DNA of 64,000 nt from contig CATNEN010000001.1 in the NCBI GenBank assembly GCA_950097015.1, forward strand, positions 3,874,001 to 3,938,000, in the 5' to 3' direction. Below the pieces are notes generated by a model. The model worked only from the letters and a program-made list of their open reading frames with translations. It was not told where the DNA came from and did no database searches. Below are positions 21,200 to 33,689 of this stretch, one piece after another; the first letter of the stretch is position 1, and every line of letters starts with the position of its first letter. The DNA is from Macrostomum hystrix. Lineage: Eukaryota > Platyhelminthes > Macrostomidae. The position numbers and the translations under genes were made by a program.

Positions 21200-22547
21200 C
21201 CGATTTTTCTTCTTTCCGCCGACTTTTTTTACCACCAGCTTCGAAAGTGCATTCAAATTATCAATCAACATGGAGGCTACAGCGCTTCAGGTTTGATGCC
21301 TCACCCCACTTTTAGTGTGTTATTACAGAGGCCTCGTGTGTGACAACCATCCCACAAAGAGAAAGTGCTTCTCGATGTTTCCTGCTCAACAGACAAAACC
21401 TTGGATCGGCAGATCTGAATCCCAGGATTCTACTTTCTTTTTGCTCCATGATGTTGTGCACCTTTTGAAGTCAATTCGGAACAATTGGCAGTCTGAGTCT
21501 GATGGAATGCTAACAATACGTTTGCCCGAATCTACAACAGTCGTCACGGCTAGGTGGTCAGACATTGTAGAGCTGTATAAATCTGAAGCGTATCACATTG
21601 TTAAGCGTACAGGCATTACATTCGAAGTGTGTTTCCCAACAAATGTCCAAAGTACTAAAGTCAATTTAGCTCTTCAAGTTTTCTTCGACAACGTTGTTGT
21701 CGCTAAAATGCGACGGGAACAATGTAACCGCTGCATCCATTGACGTTATTTCAAAATTCTGGAAAATTATGAACTGCAAGAACCCGCGCATCTTCATGTT
21801 AGACTTAATGACCCAGACAGGCGGGCTGTCTATTCAGTTCAAGATTCAAACATCAAGTTCCTGCGCGCGCATTGCGAATCGATTGAGGAGATAAACAGTG
21901 GAAAGGGAAGAACAAGACACCAATCTCTGACGTCAGAGACGAAGAGGTCATTCGCTTAAACTATTCATTAAATCATAGAACTATGCGAACGACTGCTCTG
22001 CGAATCTGGTGCAGCGTAAATTCTCATAGCGGAGTTGCAAAGTGATCCTCTGGAAGCAGAATTTGGTGTTTATCGCCAAATGAGCGGATGCAATTACTTT
22101 ATTTCAGTAGAGCAAGTTCTTCTCAGCGCGCGACTCCGACGAATGAAACTTTACACAGTGTTAGAGCTGGGTGGATTCGTGCACAACAAAGGACTTTGCT
22201 GCGACACGCCCCTTTCAGACGAAGAACTTTCAACGCTCGATGACTGCTACGTCAAAGCTGAGAGCCTGTTCAATTTTGCTTGCCTCTGTTTCGGATGCTT
22301 CCTTTCGCTGCGATCACCGTCATGTGCTTTGCGAGTGCGGATATTGTTTGCTGGCGTTGGCGAGTTTTACTTACCTGAAGCAGATGTTCTGGTGTGCGGC
22401 GTGCGCCTCACCAACTGTTTCTTCAAGGGTTATGTTCAACGAGGAACAAAGAGCGCTCCTTCGCCTGATAAAGAGCGCGATAGAAATATACTGAAGCTGA
22501 GTGGACAGTGCGCGAACCTGGAGCAAACACTTCTCTATTTATCATAG
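21200..22547 (+). pseudogene. P-element/THAP9-like transposase remnant
   Basis: Recognisable blocks occur in order across several frames: 'GLVCDNHPTKRKCFSMF' (about 21328-21380), 'HDVVHLLKSIRNNW' (about 21448-21490), a block ending 'KVNLALQVFFDNVV' (about 21690), and 'SDPLEAEFGVYRQMSG' (about 22040-22090). These resemble the RNase H-like and C-terminal blocks of P-like transposases found in animal genomes. At least two frameshifts separate the blocks, so the gene is dead. No THAP zinc finger is visible upstream. The assignment to P rather than a related superfamily is from motif memory. Confidence 0.55.
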
Positions 22548-22955
22548 TCAGCTCTTGTCCCGTTCCGTGACTGTTATTTTCCTCACTGTTTTTAGTTCAG
22601 ATGAAGAAAGAATCGTACATTTTTTTCGAGCTTCCTCATACATGTGCTGCATGTACAGCTTTCCCATTGTGTATTTTCACGATGTTTACTTTATGAAATA
22701 AAACTATTCAACATTAAAGAAAACCGACCCTGCAGCCGCCTTCTGACTGCCTATCAAAAAGTCAAATATGATACGAGTATACGAGTATACGAATGGGCCT
22801 CATACCTTTTTCGCCATGAATTGGCTCGTTTCCTGTCCTTAGTTATCAAGTTGTCCTTGCTTGCACTTGCATCAAATAAGAATGCAGGTTCTGTGGTCTA
22901 ACTAACTAGGTTTGGAATCCTAAGACTTTAAGCCTGAGGGAAGAGCGTTTAATAA

Positions 22956-23928
22956 ACTGCTTAGCTCGATTAATTATAGTATATGGCCATAGGAGAGTGC
23001 TGCAGCTTGGAATTCTCCACTCACAACTGCTGCCCTGGTCTCCTGGTACAGGGCCATCACAGCCGTTACCAGCTGGTCAGGCACATGGTACGCGCGCAGG
23101 ATCATCGGGATGACCCATCTCGACACCGAGTCGAAGGCCTTTAGAAAGTCCACGAAGATGCAGATGACCGTCGACTGGTGGATGCGGGTCTTCTAAAATG
23201 CGGCGCAAAGCGAGAATCTGGTTCACCGTGCCCCTACCTGGCCGGAAGCCGTTTCGCTCTCGCTGGAGGAACGGGTCCAACACAGGTGGCAGCCGCGTCA
23301 GCAGTACCCTGTTGTACAGCTTCGCGGCGCAGGACATTAGAGATATTCCGCGATGCTCTTCAACCTTGATAGTACCGGGCTTCTTCGGGATCCCGACGAT
23401 GTGCGCCGTCCGCCATTCAGCGGGGGCGGGACCTCCAGCCAGCACGCAGTTCATCACTTGCGTGACTACTTGCGTCACCAGCGGGAGGCGCAACACTTCG
23501 ACAGGCACGTCGTCAGGTCCGGTGGCTTTGCCGCCCGGTGTCTTCTTAGCGAGCAGATCAAGCACCTCGTCAATGGTGATAGGACTGGTGTTGAAAGAGC
23601 TTTCTTCTGGCAGTGCGACCTCCGCGGGCAGAGACATGTCGTCTCTTGGCGGCGGCGGAGACGCGTTAACGATACCAGAGTAAAAGGCTTTCAGTTCGTT
23701 TCGCCTCTCTTCGGGTGTGTCCCCAGACTGGTTCAGCGTACTGCGCCGTTTACGACCTGTCAATTGGTTTACAACAGACCAAACGGCACAGGGCTTTTTT
23801 TCGGGGCCAGCATCAGTAATTTCTTGGATTGCGGCCTCAACAGCGGCGCGTTGCCGGGCCTTAAAAACCTCTGCTAAGGCCATCTCAGCTTCCTCTGCTG
23901 GCTGTCCGCTCCTCCGCAGTCTTTCCAC
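22956..23928 (-). pseudogene. LINE reverse transcriptase fragment
   Basis: The minus-strand frame from 23928 shows 'GGKATGPDDVPVEVLRL', 'EHRGISLMSCAAKLYNRVL' and 'ERNGFRPGRGTVNQILALR', the early RT blocks of a non-LTR retrotransposon. After a frameshift near 23190 another frame gives the motif-A block 'IFVDFLKAFDSVSRW'. The sequence stops near 22980, before the YADD motif. It is not the same family as the LINE at 10.8-13.3 kb and may be RTE-like, but the clade is not secured. The terminal 70 bp also recurs inside the MITE at 56052-56418. Confidence 0.8.
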
Positions 23929-26900
23929 AGTTTACTGGGCCTGTCACAGTATCGCTATAGATACAAACATTTACGAGCAAATTTTATAGCAGCACACAAG
24001 GACATACAAACAATGGGAACGTGAACGTGCAGTAGTACTAGTAGTTCTAGAATGTCCTGTGTTTTTACAGCTGCCAATCATTTTGTTGAAAAAGGCTTCA
24101 ATGAAGAATCGAATTACTTTGGCCAGTTGATGTGTTAAAAGCTGAACTGTCTGTCTCAGTAACAGAACCCATCATATTGCTTACAATTGTCATTTAAGTA
24201 TTTAAATAGGCTTCTATTAAGTAGTTCGGGCCTATGCTGCAGAACGATTCTGCTGCCACTCGATATTCAGGTCGGTGATCGTTAGCTAAACCCTCTACGA
24301 GTTGCGGCGGGCAGTTGTACGCATACGAAGTGCAATTAAATGTGCATATTTCGCGCAATGTCGGCGCGACTCTGTTAGCTTGTTAAACTACTTGCATTTT
24401 AATGCACTCTTAGTATGCAACAAAACACAGTCTTGACTTTTCAATAGTGTGCAACACTACTCAGTTTGTAGCTTAAAAACAGAAATTATTTTAAACGAAA
24501 AACTTAAACTGATCAATAACGCAAGTATTATTGATTTATAGGTTCTTATATATATATATTTAGGACGACAAACAATGGCAGCTCTTGCAGCAATAGGAGA
24601 TATATTAATTATTTAATAAAACAAAATCCATATCCATAAATAGACGAGTATATGCAAACAAAAAATATTGGCGAATTAAAAATAATAAAGAAATACATGT
24701 CTGAGTTCATGCAGTACAAGCAGAAATAGCAAGAAGAATTAACTAAATACAAAAGTACACATACATAAAAAAACATCCTATAACTTTAAAAATACATAGG
24801 CTAAAACCAAGCATGATAGCGGTTAGTTCACGGACCTACTTCAACGTAGCTCGTAGCCAAGATGGCAACCCGATTGTTACCATCCCAATGACGATTGCGT
24901 CGTCGTAATCTTCTTGCAGACCAACAAGATAGCACTAAATTAGGTTTTCTTCAATACTTAAACCGCTAAATACCTGCGCAAAAATACATTAAAGTAGACC
25001 TATTGAAATACGTCACTACATCTGCCAAGCTCTTAAGAGGTCGTAGACATTGTAAAGTTTGCCACCACTTAGCCAGAATGCTTGTTAGCTGAACTTTGTC
25101 ATGAAGGCACGACAGCACGTGTAGCAATGAAACCTGCAAGCATGACTGACCTTGTGAGGTTAGTAAAAGAGCATAGTGGTACACGATCTTATAGGCAAGC
25201 AGCCGGGCGAAATTGAAGTTAGTTTGAAATAGAGGTTGAAAACCAATAATGTGCTCACTATAGTTGCGCGATCTTTCGGTTTCCCGCGGTAAACTATTTT
25301 AATTTGAATTGGTGCCATATCTGTTCTTGTACAGCTTGTAAAATTTTATGCCCCCTAAAGGATCTAGGTATATACCTTACATTGAAACTTTCTTAAAGTA
25401 TAGAAACGTATGAAATATAATATTTAAAGATGCAATCATGCAAATTTGGAGCCTAAAACTGCAGAATATTAGATTTGGCGCTAATTCAAATAAAAATGAT
25501 TTACCTACTTAAGGTAACCGAAAGATCCTTCTAAGTTCCATCATACATTCAATTCTTTACTTTGGTTTGTAGCATGGTTAGTTAAAATTATGAAATATAC
25601 GAATTATTTTTCGATGACGTAACTGCCCTCCATGCAGGCTCCAAAATTAAGTCACATAACCAGCTGACATTTTGGAGTAGTTTTTCTGAAACAAACTGGT
25701 AGTCTGGACTCTAGTATAAATATAATAAAGGCCTAGAATAATAGTCAAAGCTAGGCCTATCTATCAGTTAAGAAATATAATGAACATATGTGGGAGGCCT
25801 CTTTCTCTATTCTAAAATCTCTGTCTAAAATATATATGTATATGTATATGCATATGTATTGTATTCACTTTTGCCAAATCAATGTGATTTATGGCAGTTG
25901 TTATTTGTCTGGTTAACCAGTTAACCAGACAAATAGCCATTTGATTATTCGTCCGGTTAGTGATTTTATTGTTAATTTTAGATTTCATACTAAATTTCTG
26001 CATTAGAAGGAAGGCACCAAACTATTCATGTCGGAAGAGATCTTCCATTTAAGCCAAATTGTTTGTATCTACTAATGTCTGTTTGATTTGTAATTTTATC
26101 CAACTAAAGAGTATCCTAAGTTCCTTTGAAGCATGAAGTTGTAGCGACTCATTTGAATACTTCTACAAAGTGAACTGGGTCACCAGCAAAGGACAATAGG
26201 CCCTACCCAGATCAACAGCGAGGACCACAATTTCAACTCCTTAATAGGCTTTCCTCTTGAGTGATTAACTAAGTTATAATGGGTTGTAGCGCTACCAGGA
26301 GAACCTCTATCATTTGTAAGATAAAATAATTAACCAGACAAATAATCAAACGGCTATTTGTCCAGTTAACCGGACAAATAACAACTAGGCCTACCATGAT
26401 TTATATGTACTTGTGCAAATTGCCTGAAACAAATCTCTAGGTAGGGGCCTAGGGTATATTGACTGTCCGAGTGGCAAGACACTCCAATTATTATCCTCTA
26501 ACCATTGGCAATCTATTCAGTCCTTTAAGGCTCCCAATGGACATAAATTGCCTAGTCTCCATGCACCAACATGTATGCATACATGCATACTGGGGTTGGG
26601 TGGGGTCCTGAGATTGTGACTGGTGGAGAGAAATTCAACTAATCCAGGCCTCGACAAGTTCGGACTCCAGCTATTTTGGCTTGAGGAAGGGTAAATTCTA
26701 GCCGAACAGTGTTACACTGGGTCTCTGCATCCTATTCTGCTTTCTGATTCAATTCATTGCACTTGCACTGGTTTGGACCTGGTCCAGCTGTCTAGTCCAG
26801 TCTATGAGGACCATGACTCAAGTGAGTTGAGTGACAAGTAACTCACTAAAATGGAACTGGAACCCCTAAGGCTCATGCAATAACCCTCAAGACTGGAATG

Positions 26901-28113
26901 AATCACCAGAATTTGCCTGAAGTTTTGTACTTGCTACACTATCTCTAATTTCCTAACATGGATTAAAAAACAATTAATTCATTTCTTTCAAAGAAACTGA
27001 ATGCCAAAAAAATTTGAGACATCAAATTTTGGGGGTATCAGCCAATATACCAATACCCCCTTATATATGCCACTGCTATTGTTCCATTTTTAGGTTGAAC
27101 TACGTAAGATATTATTTGTGAGGTGGCTGTTCAAATAGCAAAATGACTAGGCCTATTCATATGGTGCCCAGCTCATACGAATGGCAAAATTGTTATTCAT
27201 ATGGTGTATTTACATTAAACAAAATAATTATTCATGTGATGACAATGATAAATGTCAAAATCTATCATTCAGTATTGTACAACCATAGTTGTCATGTTAT
27301 TGTTAGGCCGAACTGTTCTTGTGAGACTTACATTTTTACTTTACAGGGTAATTAATTGATATTATTTTTTTTGCCACCACTCCTATTCCTACAGTCACCA
27401 TGTAATAATAACTAAAAGTCTTGTTTTATAGTGGTAATGATGTTAGATAAAGATGTTCATTTAAAACCATACAAACAAAAAAACATATATTCACATGATG
27501 AAAATGATAAAAAGCTGAAATATAGTTATGTCCTAATAATTCTTATTGGAATTTGCTGCTTGAAGTCATTGAAATTCAGGTTGTGGGGATGAGGGCAGAA
27601 ATAATTAAAATTATTATACTTCCTAATTTTTAGCTGCTTCTCAGCTTAGCTAAATCATATTTTTAACCCATATATACAAATGTTTAAAAGTCAAATGATT
27701 TTTATATTTATATGCAAAAATTGTTGAATAAAAACTTATTTAACAATGGTCACGACATAAATAACAATATATACATATTTAGTCTAATTAAAAATATGTT
27801 TGCTTGAAAACACTAGAACCTTTTTGATAAGATGTTTTTAATTTTAAAAATCCATTTTCAGTCTGATTTTGTGTTAAGTTTTAATGTGAATCTGGTTGTT
27901 TACAATTTGCCTATTTTCTATAAACAAAGTCAACTTGTTGGAACATCACTGGAATCCTATCTATAGACTAAGGGAGTCCCTTGATTACTTACACTAGTCC
28001 TTTTCTAGCTAAACAACAAGTTTATCAAGCTATTTAAATAGTTCAATTCTTTTTCCTTAAAAACATTCCACAGAAAGTGTTTATATTCATTTAGCACAAT
28101 ATGTCACTTTCAG
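23929..28113. other. AT-rich region with no recognised exon
   Basis: About 4.2 kb of AT-rich DNA with frequent stops. The 5' exons of RSRC2 must lie here or further left, but no arginine-serine-rich exon with good borders could be located. A MITE-like element occupies 25896-26386. Open frames such as 27143-27355 have no recognisable content. Confidence 0.5.
25896..26386. mobile_element. MITE-like element with TIRs of about 60 bp
   Basis: The ends 'AGTTGTTATTTGTCYGGTTA' are inverted at 25896 and 26386 and continue inward with 'gacaaatagcc' and 'tttgattatt'. The left arm itself contains a palindrome around 'GGTTAACCAGTTAACC'. The centre is non-coding. No clear target-site duplication was found, so the superfamily is undetermined. 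Confidence 0.7.
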
Positions 28114-29871
28114 GCTGACCGCAGTGCTAGTTGCAGTGCTAGCAGTGGCAGTGACGCTAAAAGCAGGTCAAGGCCGCATCACAGCAGGAGAAGTCATAAT
28201 CAATCTCATCATTCTAATAGTGGCAAGCAAGGCAGTACAGAAAAATGCCGCAAATCTAGGTCTCGTTCAAGGTCTAGATCGCCCAGTCACCGATATAAGC
28301 ATCACCAGCAACGTCATCACAGTCACGACAATGTTAGCCACAGTCATTCGGCTCAAAAACCTTCTGGCACTGATGGATCGGCAGCTAATCGTTCCCAGAT
28401 ACCTGAGCCTACTCCTACTCAATCACAGCCAGCCATCAGTGTTTGCGGCCCTGATGCCAAAACCGCCGCCCTGGCTGCCGCTAAAGCTGCCGCCGCCGCC
28501 GCAGCCGCAGCCGCCACGGCGTCAATTATCGGCGATAAGCGGCAGCAGCTTTGGTCAAGAGCTGGTGAAAATCGACAACGAACTGCGCCTGTATGGGCTC
28601 AGCAGGCGGCCGCTGTGGATGGCGGCGGCGGTAGGGAAGAGAAATTTCGCAAGCTAATGGGATTGCCCACTGACACAGGATCGACGGCTAATGGTGAATG
28701 GAAATATCCAAAAAACAGTGCTATTCTCGCCTGATCCTCAAACTGCCATGCTATTCTCGCCTGATCCTCAAACTGCCATGCTATTCTCACCTGATCCTCA
28801 AACTGCCATGCTATTCTCACCTGATCCTCAAACTGCCATGCTATTCTCGCCTGATCCTCAAACTGCCATGCTATTCTCGCCTGATCCTCAAACTGCCATG
28901 CTATTCTCGCCTGATCCTCAAACTGCCATGCTATTCTCGCCTGATCCTCAAACTGCCATGCTATTCTCCTCAGATCCTCAAACTGCCATGCTATTCTCCT
29001 CAGATCCTCAAACTGCCATGCTATTCTCCTCAGATCCTCAAACTGCCATGCTATTCTCCTCAGATCCTCAAACTGCCATGCTATTCTACCCTGATCCTCA
29101 AACTGCCATGCTATTCTCCCCTGATCCTCAAACTGCCATGCTATTCTCCTCAGATCCTCAAACTGCCATGCTATTCTCCTCAGATCCTCAAACTGCCATG
29201 CTATTCTCCTCAGATCCTCAAACTGCCATGCTATTCTCCTCAGATCCTCAAACTGCCATGCTATTCTCCTCAGATCCTCAAACTGCCGTGCTATTCTCCC
29301 CTGATCCTCAAACTGCCATGCTATTCTCCCCTGATCCTCAAACTGCCATGCTATTCTCCTCAGATCCTCAAACTGCCATTCTATTCTCCTCAGATCCTCA
29401 AACTGCCATGCTATTCTCCCCTGATCCTCAAACTGCCATGCTATTCTCCTCAGATCCTCAAACTGCCATGCTATTCTCGCCTGATCCTCAAACTGCCATG
29501 CTATTCTCAGATCCTCAAACTGCCATGCTATTCTCCTCAGATCCTCAAACTGCCATGCTATTCTCCTCAGATCCTCAAACTGCCATGCTATTCTCCCCTT
29601 ACCCCTACTATCCTTCTTAGATTCCCAAACCAATATTTCTTTTTTGCCAGTTTCGACCCTTTATTGACACCTTTATTGTGTAGATTGTAATTTTTTATTT
29701 CTTCCAGAAGAAGAGGCTGTCAGAGAAGAGCTGCAGGCTAGACAGACAGATGGCGACGGTCAGACAGCAAAAAAGCAACAGGAAGCCATATTTAATAGAC
29801 TAGAAGAGGACTATTCTCACGCTAGAACTGCTCCGCGCGGCGTCGGTTTTGGTTATTCTTCTCATAGTTGA
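28114..29871 (+). CDS. RSRC2: RSRC2 homologue (arginine/serine-rich coiled-coil protein 2), 3' part
   Basis: Two exons are visible: 28114-28693 and 29708-29871 (stop TGA), preceded by a good acceptor at 28113 and separated by an intron holding a 30-bp array. The first exon encodes an RS/His-rich segment ('KSRSRSRSRSPSHRYK'), an alanine run, and 'EEKFRKLMGLP', the start of the C-terminal SMAP-type domain. The second continues with 'AKKQQEAIFNRLEEDY' and ends 'RGVGFGYSSHS', matching the end of RSRC2 proteins. The 5' exons and start codon were not found, so the call is partial. RS-rich proteins of this kind are nuclear and linked to RNA processing. Reading through the intron meets a stop at 28735, which supports splicing. 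RTF2 lies about 560 bp downstream on the same strand. Confidence 0.85.
28722..29600. repeat. 30-bp minisatellite in the RSRC2 intron
   Basis: About 29 units containing 'gatcctcaaactgccatgct'. The variable segment alternates among cgcctg, cacctg, cccctg and cctcag; one unit is three bases short. The 30-bp length keeps several frames open on both strands. Confidence 0.95.
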
Positions 29872-30171
29872 TCCACAGTTATAAACTTGTTTTCCACTTA
29901 AGTTTCATAATTTATTCTGTTAACAATGTCAGTAGCTTTGTATGGAAGTTTATTATAAACTCGTATATATCATCTGCTCCTCTGTCATAACTGAATTATC
30001 ACCTGTTCCGAGATATTTTTTACCTATCATTTAACAAGTTTTTCTAAAATATAATCGTTTTACTTGTATAAGCTTTGCTTACTATTTAAGCCCAGTCACA
30101 ACGAGCTCGCATTATTCCTATTGTATTTTTTGCACTAACTTTTACCTTCTGTTATCCTTAGCAGAGCAGAG

Positions 30172-30411
30172 CAGAGAATATTGAGCACAGCTGACTATTC
30201 ATCTTGAGCACAGCTGACCCATCCATCATCTTGACCACAGCTGACTATTCATCTTGAGCACAGTTGACCCATCATCTTGAGCACAATTGACCCATCATCT
30301 TGAGCACAGCTGACTATCTTGAGCACAGCTGACCCATCATCCAGAGCACAGCTGACCCATCATCCAGAGCACAGCTGACCCATCATCCAGAGCACAGCTG
30401 ACCCATTTATC
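30172..30411. repeat. Minisatellite just upstream of RTF2
   Basis: About eleven units of the 'atcttgagcacagctgaccc' type with variable length. The array ends 17 bp before the RTF2 start codon, so it occupies the 5' UTR or core promoter, and most units contain CAGCTG. Confidence 0.9.
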
Positions 30412-30428
30412 TGTCTGTTGCAGCCAGC

Positions 30429-32008
30429 ATGGGCGGAGACGGCGGAAGCATTCCGAAGCGCATAGAACTGGTTCGCAGTCGCCAGAAACCAGAACAGGTG
30501 ACCAAGGAGGCTGAACTAGCTGCCAAATGGCGCCACTGTCAGTTGTCTCAGGAGCTGCTGATGCGACCAATCGTATCCTGCCAGCTTGGCCGAATGTACA
30601 ACAAAACTGCCGCCTTGGAGTTCCTACTCGATAGGGAGAAATTTGGCACCTCGGCTGCAGCCAGCGGCGCTTTTGATCATATCCGATCGTTGAAGGATTT
30701 ACGAGAATTGCGGCTGGCTGACAATCCGGAAGGACAGGTTTGTCTGATCTTAAAATAATATTTTTCTCATTCTTGTTCATTTCTTTCATTGTTCTCAGAA
30801 TACAACCTCGATTCTAGGAATATCAGATCATTCTTAGAATTGCGATCCTGATTCTTAAAATATCTGTTTCCATTCTTAGAAGGACAGTCTCGATTCTTAG
30901 AATGACAGCCTCGATTCTTAGAATGACACTCTCAATTCTTAGAATGACAGTATCGATTCTTAAAATGACAGTCTTGATTCTTAGAATAGCAGTCTCGATT
31001 CTTGGAAGGACAGACTCGATTCTTAGAATGACAGCCTCGATTCTTAAAATGACACTCGTGATTATTAGAATGAAACTCTCGATTCCTAGAATGACACTCT
31101 CGATTTTTAGAATGACAGTCTCGAATCTTAGAATGACAGTCTCGTTACTTAGAATGGTGGTCCTGATTCTTAAAATTGCGGTCCCGATTCTTGGAATGGC
31201 GGTCCTGATTTTTATAATGGTGTCCTGAATCTTATAATAGCGGTCCTGATTAAAAAAATGGTTTTTCTGCTTTCTAGAATGACAGTCTTGATTCTTATAC
31301 GACAATTGCGCTAAATTGAATTAGTGCATAACAAATTACTGTTTGTTATGACCGGCCTCTGTAATCTCCCCTGTCTTCCAGGAGAAGGCGGCTTCGTCGT
31401 CGGCTGCTGGCGCCGGCTCAGCCGCCGCCTCGGCCGCCACACCCTACGCCTGCCCGCTGTCTGGCGTCGAAATGAACGGCCGATTTCGCTTCGTATTTCC
31501 CTGGTCCTGCGGCTGCGTTCTGGCCGAGAAAGCTGTCGATCGTCTGACACTGTCTTCGTCTTCATCATCTTCAAAGAAGCCATCAGCTTGTCCAGTCTGT
31601 CAGAAGCCGGACGCAATGTCCGATCTTGTCGTACTGAATCCGACTAGCGAATCGGAAATAGCCGCTGCTGCCGCTGCTATGGCAACCAGAAAGCGTCTTG
31701 TAAAACAGCAGCGCGCCGATGATTCTAAGAAAGCTTCTAAGGCGTCGTCTAGTGCGGCCGCTTCATCTTCATCTACTACTAATAGTAGCGGTAAGCGAAA
31801 GCAACAATCAGAGTTGCCAGCTTCAGCAGCTTCAAAGATTGCCCGGCCATCGGCTGCTTCAGCTTCAGCTTCTACTTCTAGTAGTAGCAGCATTCAGAAT
31901 GACCCAAACGCTTCTGCCGCCTTAAAATCGCTGTTCACCAGTTCCAAGGAGGCCAAATCGCAGGCCAAAGCGCACTGGGTCACCTTCAATCCGGGCTATT
32001 TTCGTTGA
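30429..32008 (+). CDS. RTF2: RTF2 homologue (replication termination factor 2 domain protein)
   Basis: Two exons, 30429-30737 and 31382-32008 (phase 0, GT-AG), give 311 residues, close to the usual length of animal RTF2. The start 'MGGDGGSIPKRIELV' is the conserved N-terminus. The split RING-like Rtf2 domain follows: 'LLMRPIVSCQLGRMYNK' in exon 1, and 'YACPLSGVEMNGRFRF', 'WSCGCVLAEKAV' and 'ACPVCQKP' in exon 2. A Ser/Ala-rich low-complexity linker leads to the conserved end 'LKSLFTSSKEA......HWVTFNPGYFR'. RTF2 is a nuclear protein at replication forks that is removed by proteasome shuttles to allow fork restart. Intron 1 is largely a 21-bp array. Exon 2 has unusually long serine and alanine runs. 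Confidence 0.95.
30790..31240. repeat. 21-bp minisatellite in RTF2 intron 1
   Basis: About 21 diverged units of the 'gattcttagaatgacagtct' type fill most of the intron. Most units hold ATTCTTAGAAT, a palindrome around one base. Confidence 0.93.
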
Positions 32009-32633
32009 CCAAATTTAGTGTTTTTTTATAATTATTCTTATTCTAATCTAACTACTATGCTTATTAATTAGAATATGCTGCGTTTTTATTCAGAACAGAA
32101 TGTTCTTGCAAATATGTTTTAATAATGCTTGTGTAATACAGTTTAAACGTACTTTCATGCTGTTCACGCTGATGTTGTTCATTTAACGGTAATTAAACAA
32201 CCCAGGTTTGAAAAATAAGTTCCGTAACGATCTACTTTCGTTTTTTGCTATTCAAACAAAAATACGGGTAAATATATTATCTAATTCTTCAGTCTTGTGT
32301 TTTTGCCACTTAGAAAGTCATAACTTCAAAAGTGCATATTTTTAACACTAGCAGGTGTCGTCCAAATTGCGCACCTTATTGGCCAAAAATGAATTTAAAA
32401 AGTGAGAGCGGGTAAAATATATATTTCATAGATGAGACCGGGAAAAGAGAACATGTGAGAAGAGGTAATAAAGGAAAGTAAAGGCACGGTACGGAAGAAG
32501 TGACAGGTGATTGTAAGTGTTGGAGGATGCTAGGTGTTGAAATGGAGGGAGAGTAGAAGCGATAAAAACAGAAGGGTAAGAGGGGATTAGAGGGAGAATA
32601 AAATAGTAAGAGGACACTTTAATACCGAATTAT
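32009..32633. other. 3' flank of RTF2
   Basis: AT-rich sequence with several near-poly(A) motifs (for example 'aattaaac' near 32190) and no recognised gene. A purine-rich run lies at about 32430-32610. Confidence 0.5.
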
Positions 32634-33185
32634 TCGTCCTGACAGGTAATACTTCGTCTTGACAGCTAATAGTTCGTCCTGACAGTTAATAGTTCGTCTT
32701 GACAGTTAGTACGAGTACTTCGTCCTGACAGTTAATAGTTCGTCCTGACAGTTAATAGTTCGTCCTGACAGTTAATAGTTCGTCCTGACACAGTTAATAG
32801 TTCGTCCTGACAGTTAATAGTTCGTCTTGACAGTTAATAGTTCGTCTTGACAGTTAATAGTTCGTCCTGACACAGTTAATAGTTCGTCCTGACAGTTAAT
32901 AGTTCGTCTTGACAGTTAATAGTTCGTCTTGACAGTTAATAGTTCGTCCTGACACAGTTAATACTTCGTCTTGACAGTTAATAGTTCGTCCTGACAGTTA
33001 ATACTTCGTCTTGACAGTTAATACTTCGTCCTGAGACAGTTAATAGTTCGTCCTGACAGTTAATACTTCGTCCTGACAGTTAATACTTCGTCTTGACAGT
33101 TAATACTTCGTCTTGACAGTTAATACTTCGTCCTGGCTGTTAATAGTTCGTCCTGACAGTTTATACTTCGTCCTGGCTGTTATTT
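32634..33185. repeat. Minisatellite with 20-bp units
   Basis: About 27 units of 'agttaatagttcgtcctgac' with a few two-base expansions (gacacagtt). The unit variants cgtcct/cgtctt and tagttc/tacttc are interspersed. Confidence 0.95.
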
Positions 33186-33689
33186 ACAATGAACGGCAGA
33201 CGAAACGACCGTCAACACGATTTAGGTTGGTTTAATTGTAAAATTTCTTAAAGAATAAAACTTTTTTGTTATATTTCAACATCCTCGAAGGTCCACTCAA
33301 AATCTAGATTTGTAGTTCTATATACTCGTAGTTATATTATGTAGCTTAAGCTCATCGCTCAAGCCAGCTGAAACTACGAGTATTCAAAAGCGGCCTGTCC
33401 TTTCTTATTGTTGCGTTTTGTGATCATAAAAGAGACGAAAAGTGTTGTGATCGTGTGATGTTACCATCGTAGCGTTTCGTATATTGGATAGTGACAGAAA
33501 TGCTAAAAGAGAGGATGATAAAGCGGTATATAACCGGCGTCGTAGCCAGACTTTTTTGTGTTATATGAGAGTTTTGCAGCCAAGCCTTTGCTTTTCTACT
33601 GTTGTCAGTAGTCTGAATTGTATCTCTCACAAACTTAGAAAATACTTTTTTAACGGAAAGGAATTCATTTGTTTTGCTTCTATTTTTAG

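Noticed and set aside
28599-29690. Long frames on both strands across the 30-bp array
   Set aside because: The unit of exactly ten codons keeps frames open on both strands. The array lies within the RSRC2 intron defined by conserved exons on each side.
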